A stretch of DNA of 64,000 bases from Cymbidium sinense (lineage: Eukaryota; Streptophyta; Magnoliopsida; Asparagales; Orchidaceae). The stretch lies in contig CM038228.1 of NCBI GenBank assembly GCA_021442155.1, positions 87,684,114-87,748,113 on the forward strand, read 5' to 3'. The notes beneath the pieces are model-generated. The model ran no database searches. It had not been told where the DNA came from and was given only the letters and a program-made list of their open reading frames with translations. Numbering within the stretch: the first letter of the stretch is position 1; each line of letters opens with the position of its first letter. Positions 62,526 through 64,000 of this stretch are shown in pieces. The translations under genes were made by a program, and so were the position numbers.

Positions 62526-64000
62526 CAACTAATAATTACATCATTATTTTTACATTTTGCATTATTTAGAATATTTTGATTTGATATTACAAATCTTACC
62601 TCGTACGTGCAATCCCTTCATTATCAAGAAGATAAGGATGATAAAAGTGCATATTTATTGTAAAATAATATTTACATTTTAAATAATTTATAGAAACACT
62701 TGCAAAATGAGTTCAATTGGAGATATAAGATAGGATGCATGTGAGGTCAAAATTATAGAGCATCTTAGCCTTTATAAATACTAAGATTTTATACATCATT
62801 AATACTTTTACGTTCATTTAAAAAACTTTAATATTTATTTACTTTTCTTTAAAATGCATTTAAATAAAAAAAGTAATGATATTTTTGATGTAATAATAAG
62901 ATTTAGGTGGTATTTAAGTAAAATTAAAGTTTGGGTGTGAAATATGTAAATATGTTTATGTATGTAAAATCCCCTATATTTTATTATACTTCATTAGAAA
63001 ATATTCTAATTTTGCATCAACACAATTTTAGAAACTTTTTTCTCCTATCATATTACATATATGATAACTACTTTGGTCCACATTAAGGAGTCATTTTTTA
63101 GGCTATTATTCAAAGAGATTGATGTTCAATAATGCTAATCAAATACTTCATCTAAAATAGTGATGCCTAATTTGTTAGTCTTTTGAGCAGTGTAATACTC
63201 ACCCTCTTATTAGATAATATGAAGGATATATACACTATGAAATAAATAAACCATTCAATAAAGTAATAGAGTTCTTGTCTTATTATTTTCTGATATTATA
63301 TTTTTTTTTCAATTGTTGAAATTATGATGTGCTTTTGCTATAATAATAATGGCAAAGTCGCCTTTTATTTAAGATAGTTTCATAACACGGTGTTATCTAT
63401 ATGATATATTTAATTATAATGTGTAAGCTTGGGCATTATTTATTAGGATAGTCGCCTTTTAGTGCACCATATTCTTTTTTAGCCGTAATCTCATCTCACA
63501 TAATAGTTATTTTTGTGGCATTCAAGAAATGCTTCTCTATCTTTAACCAAATCAAGCATTGTAATAAAAACAACACTACACTTATCCTGCTTAAGCAAGA
63601 CATTATTTGTAAAAAATATATTATTTATCTTAGTTTCAAATTAACTTCAATTTGAATTAATTTGACAACTCTAATATTTATAATCAATTAAGCTCTCATT
63701 ATTATTATTTTTTTATAATGATATCATCAACATCATTCTCTCTTTTTTTCAAACTTGGTCTCAGCATCAATTTCATGTCATCCTCAAGCACAAGTAATTT
63801 TTGTGTTTCCTTTCGTTGTGCAAAACAAATGTATGCTTTAGATATTTTTGGTATTTCAAACACATCAGAGCGGTCTGTTTTGCAAACAGACATTGTTTGA
63901 GCGACGTCGATGACCGTTGAAGTGAATCCATTTTATGAACAAATATCATTCGAGCAACGTCGACGACCGTCGTAATAAATTCGGCTTACTTTAAGTGATA
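62526..64000. other. Upstream flank of HDA9
   Basis: AT-rich, with the short dispersed repeat at 62850-62985. Near the right edge, GAGCGACGTCGATGACCGT (63899-63917) recurs as GAGCAACGTCGACGACCGT (63952-63970) with 53-bp spacing. A 62-codon minus frame at 63705-63893 (ICFAQRKETQKLLVLEDDMK) could be an exon or element piece cut by the window; I do not recognise it. Confidence 0.4.
62850..62985. repeat. Dispersed short AT-rich repeat upstream of HDA9
   Basis: The reverse complement matches 18674-18830 in intron 12 in order: GGGGATTTTACATACATA, ACCTAAAT, CATCAAAAATATCA. Related pieces lie near 9390-9480 and 11404-11515. Confidence 0.6.

Noticed and set aside
62346..62528. Longer HDA9 start at 62528 (40 extra in-frame residues)
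   Set aside because: It lies upstream of the TATA box at 62520-62525, and the family begins at MPSKDR/MRSKDR. The upstream frame reads like leader sequence.
63705..63900. Gene or exon at the right edge on either strand
   Set aside because: Open on both strands, no recognised domain and no clear splice borders; kept only as an unassigned note.
1..64000. CRISPR arrays, operons, rRNA or organelle insertions
   Set aside because: No regularly spaced repeats with unique spacers, no prokaryotic gene arrangement and no recognisable rRNA or plastid gene sequence were seen.

Overview
This is plant nuclear DNA, almost certainly from a flowering plant. It is very AT-rich and has no prokaryotic gene layout. 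It carries a spliced plant histone deacetylase gene, a plant PPR gene relic and many plant-type transposons (hAT, Ty1/copia, Ty3/gypsy, RTE-type LINE, a tRNA-derived SINE, MITEs). The large, repeat-filled introns suggest a long-intron lineage; the species cannot be named from the sequence.

The one intact protein-coding gene is on the minus strand. It is a class I (RPD3-type) histone deacetylase orthologous to Arabidopsis HDA9. Fourteen exons, each with GT..AG borders and continuous phase, run from the ATG at 62408 to the TAA at 11849. They encode 424 residues in 1,275 coding bases spread over 50,560 bp. The exons lie in tight islands (50.0-50.3, 36.6-37.2 and 23.6-24.4 kb, with single exons at 62.4, 19.8, 19.0, 18.5 and 11.9 kb) separated by three introns of 12.0, 12.8 and 12.2 kb plus introns of 3.8 and 6.6 kb. 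A TATA box sits at 62520-62525 and a poly(A) signal near 11.71 kb.

The long introns are packed with mobile DNA. Intron 13 is mostly one decayed 6.2-kb hAT element with a perfect 8-bp target duplication (12162-18381). Intron 10 holds a minus copy of a dispersed repeat, here called R2. Intron 6 holds R2 again, a 4.6-kb repeat (here X) and a chromodomain-bearing Ty3/gypsy 3' part with its LTR. Intron 3 holds a broken copia element split by an opposite-strand gypsy element, a poly(A)-only insertion and a MITE nested in a MITE. Intron 1 holds a hAT-like relic, an RTE LINE, a 282-bp tandem duplication and a third R2 copy.

Downstream of the gene (lower coordinates) are an AT-rich spacer with a TC/TA microsatellite, a SINE with target duplication and A-tail (9064-9269), a broken PLS-class PPR gene (6634-8989), an inverted RTE fragment (5525-6020) and an inverted copy of repeat X running off the left edge (1-5524). 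Upstream of the gene (62.5-64 kb) is AT-rich spacer with no recognised gene. No new biological system is evident. The notable content is the gene architecture and the layered, datable transposon insertions.
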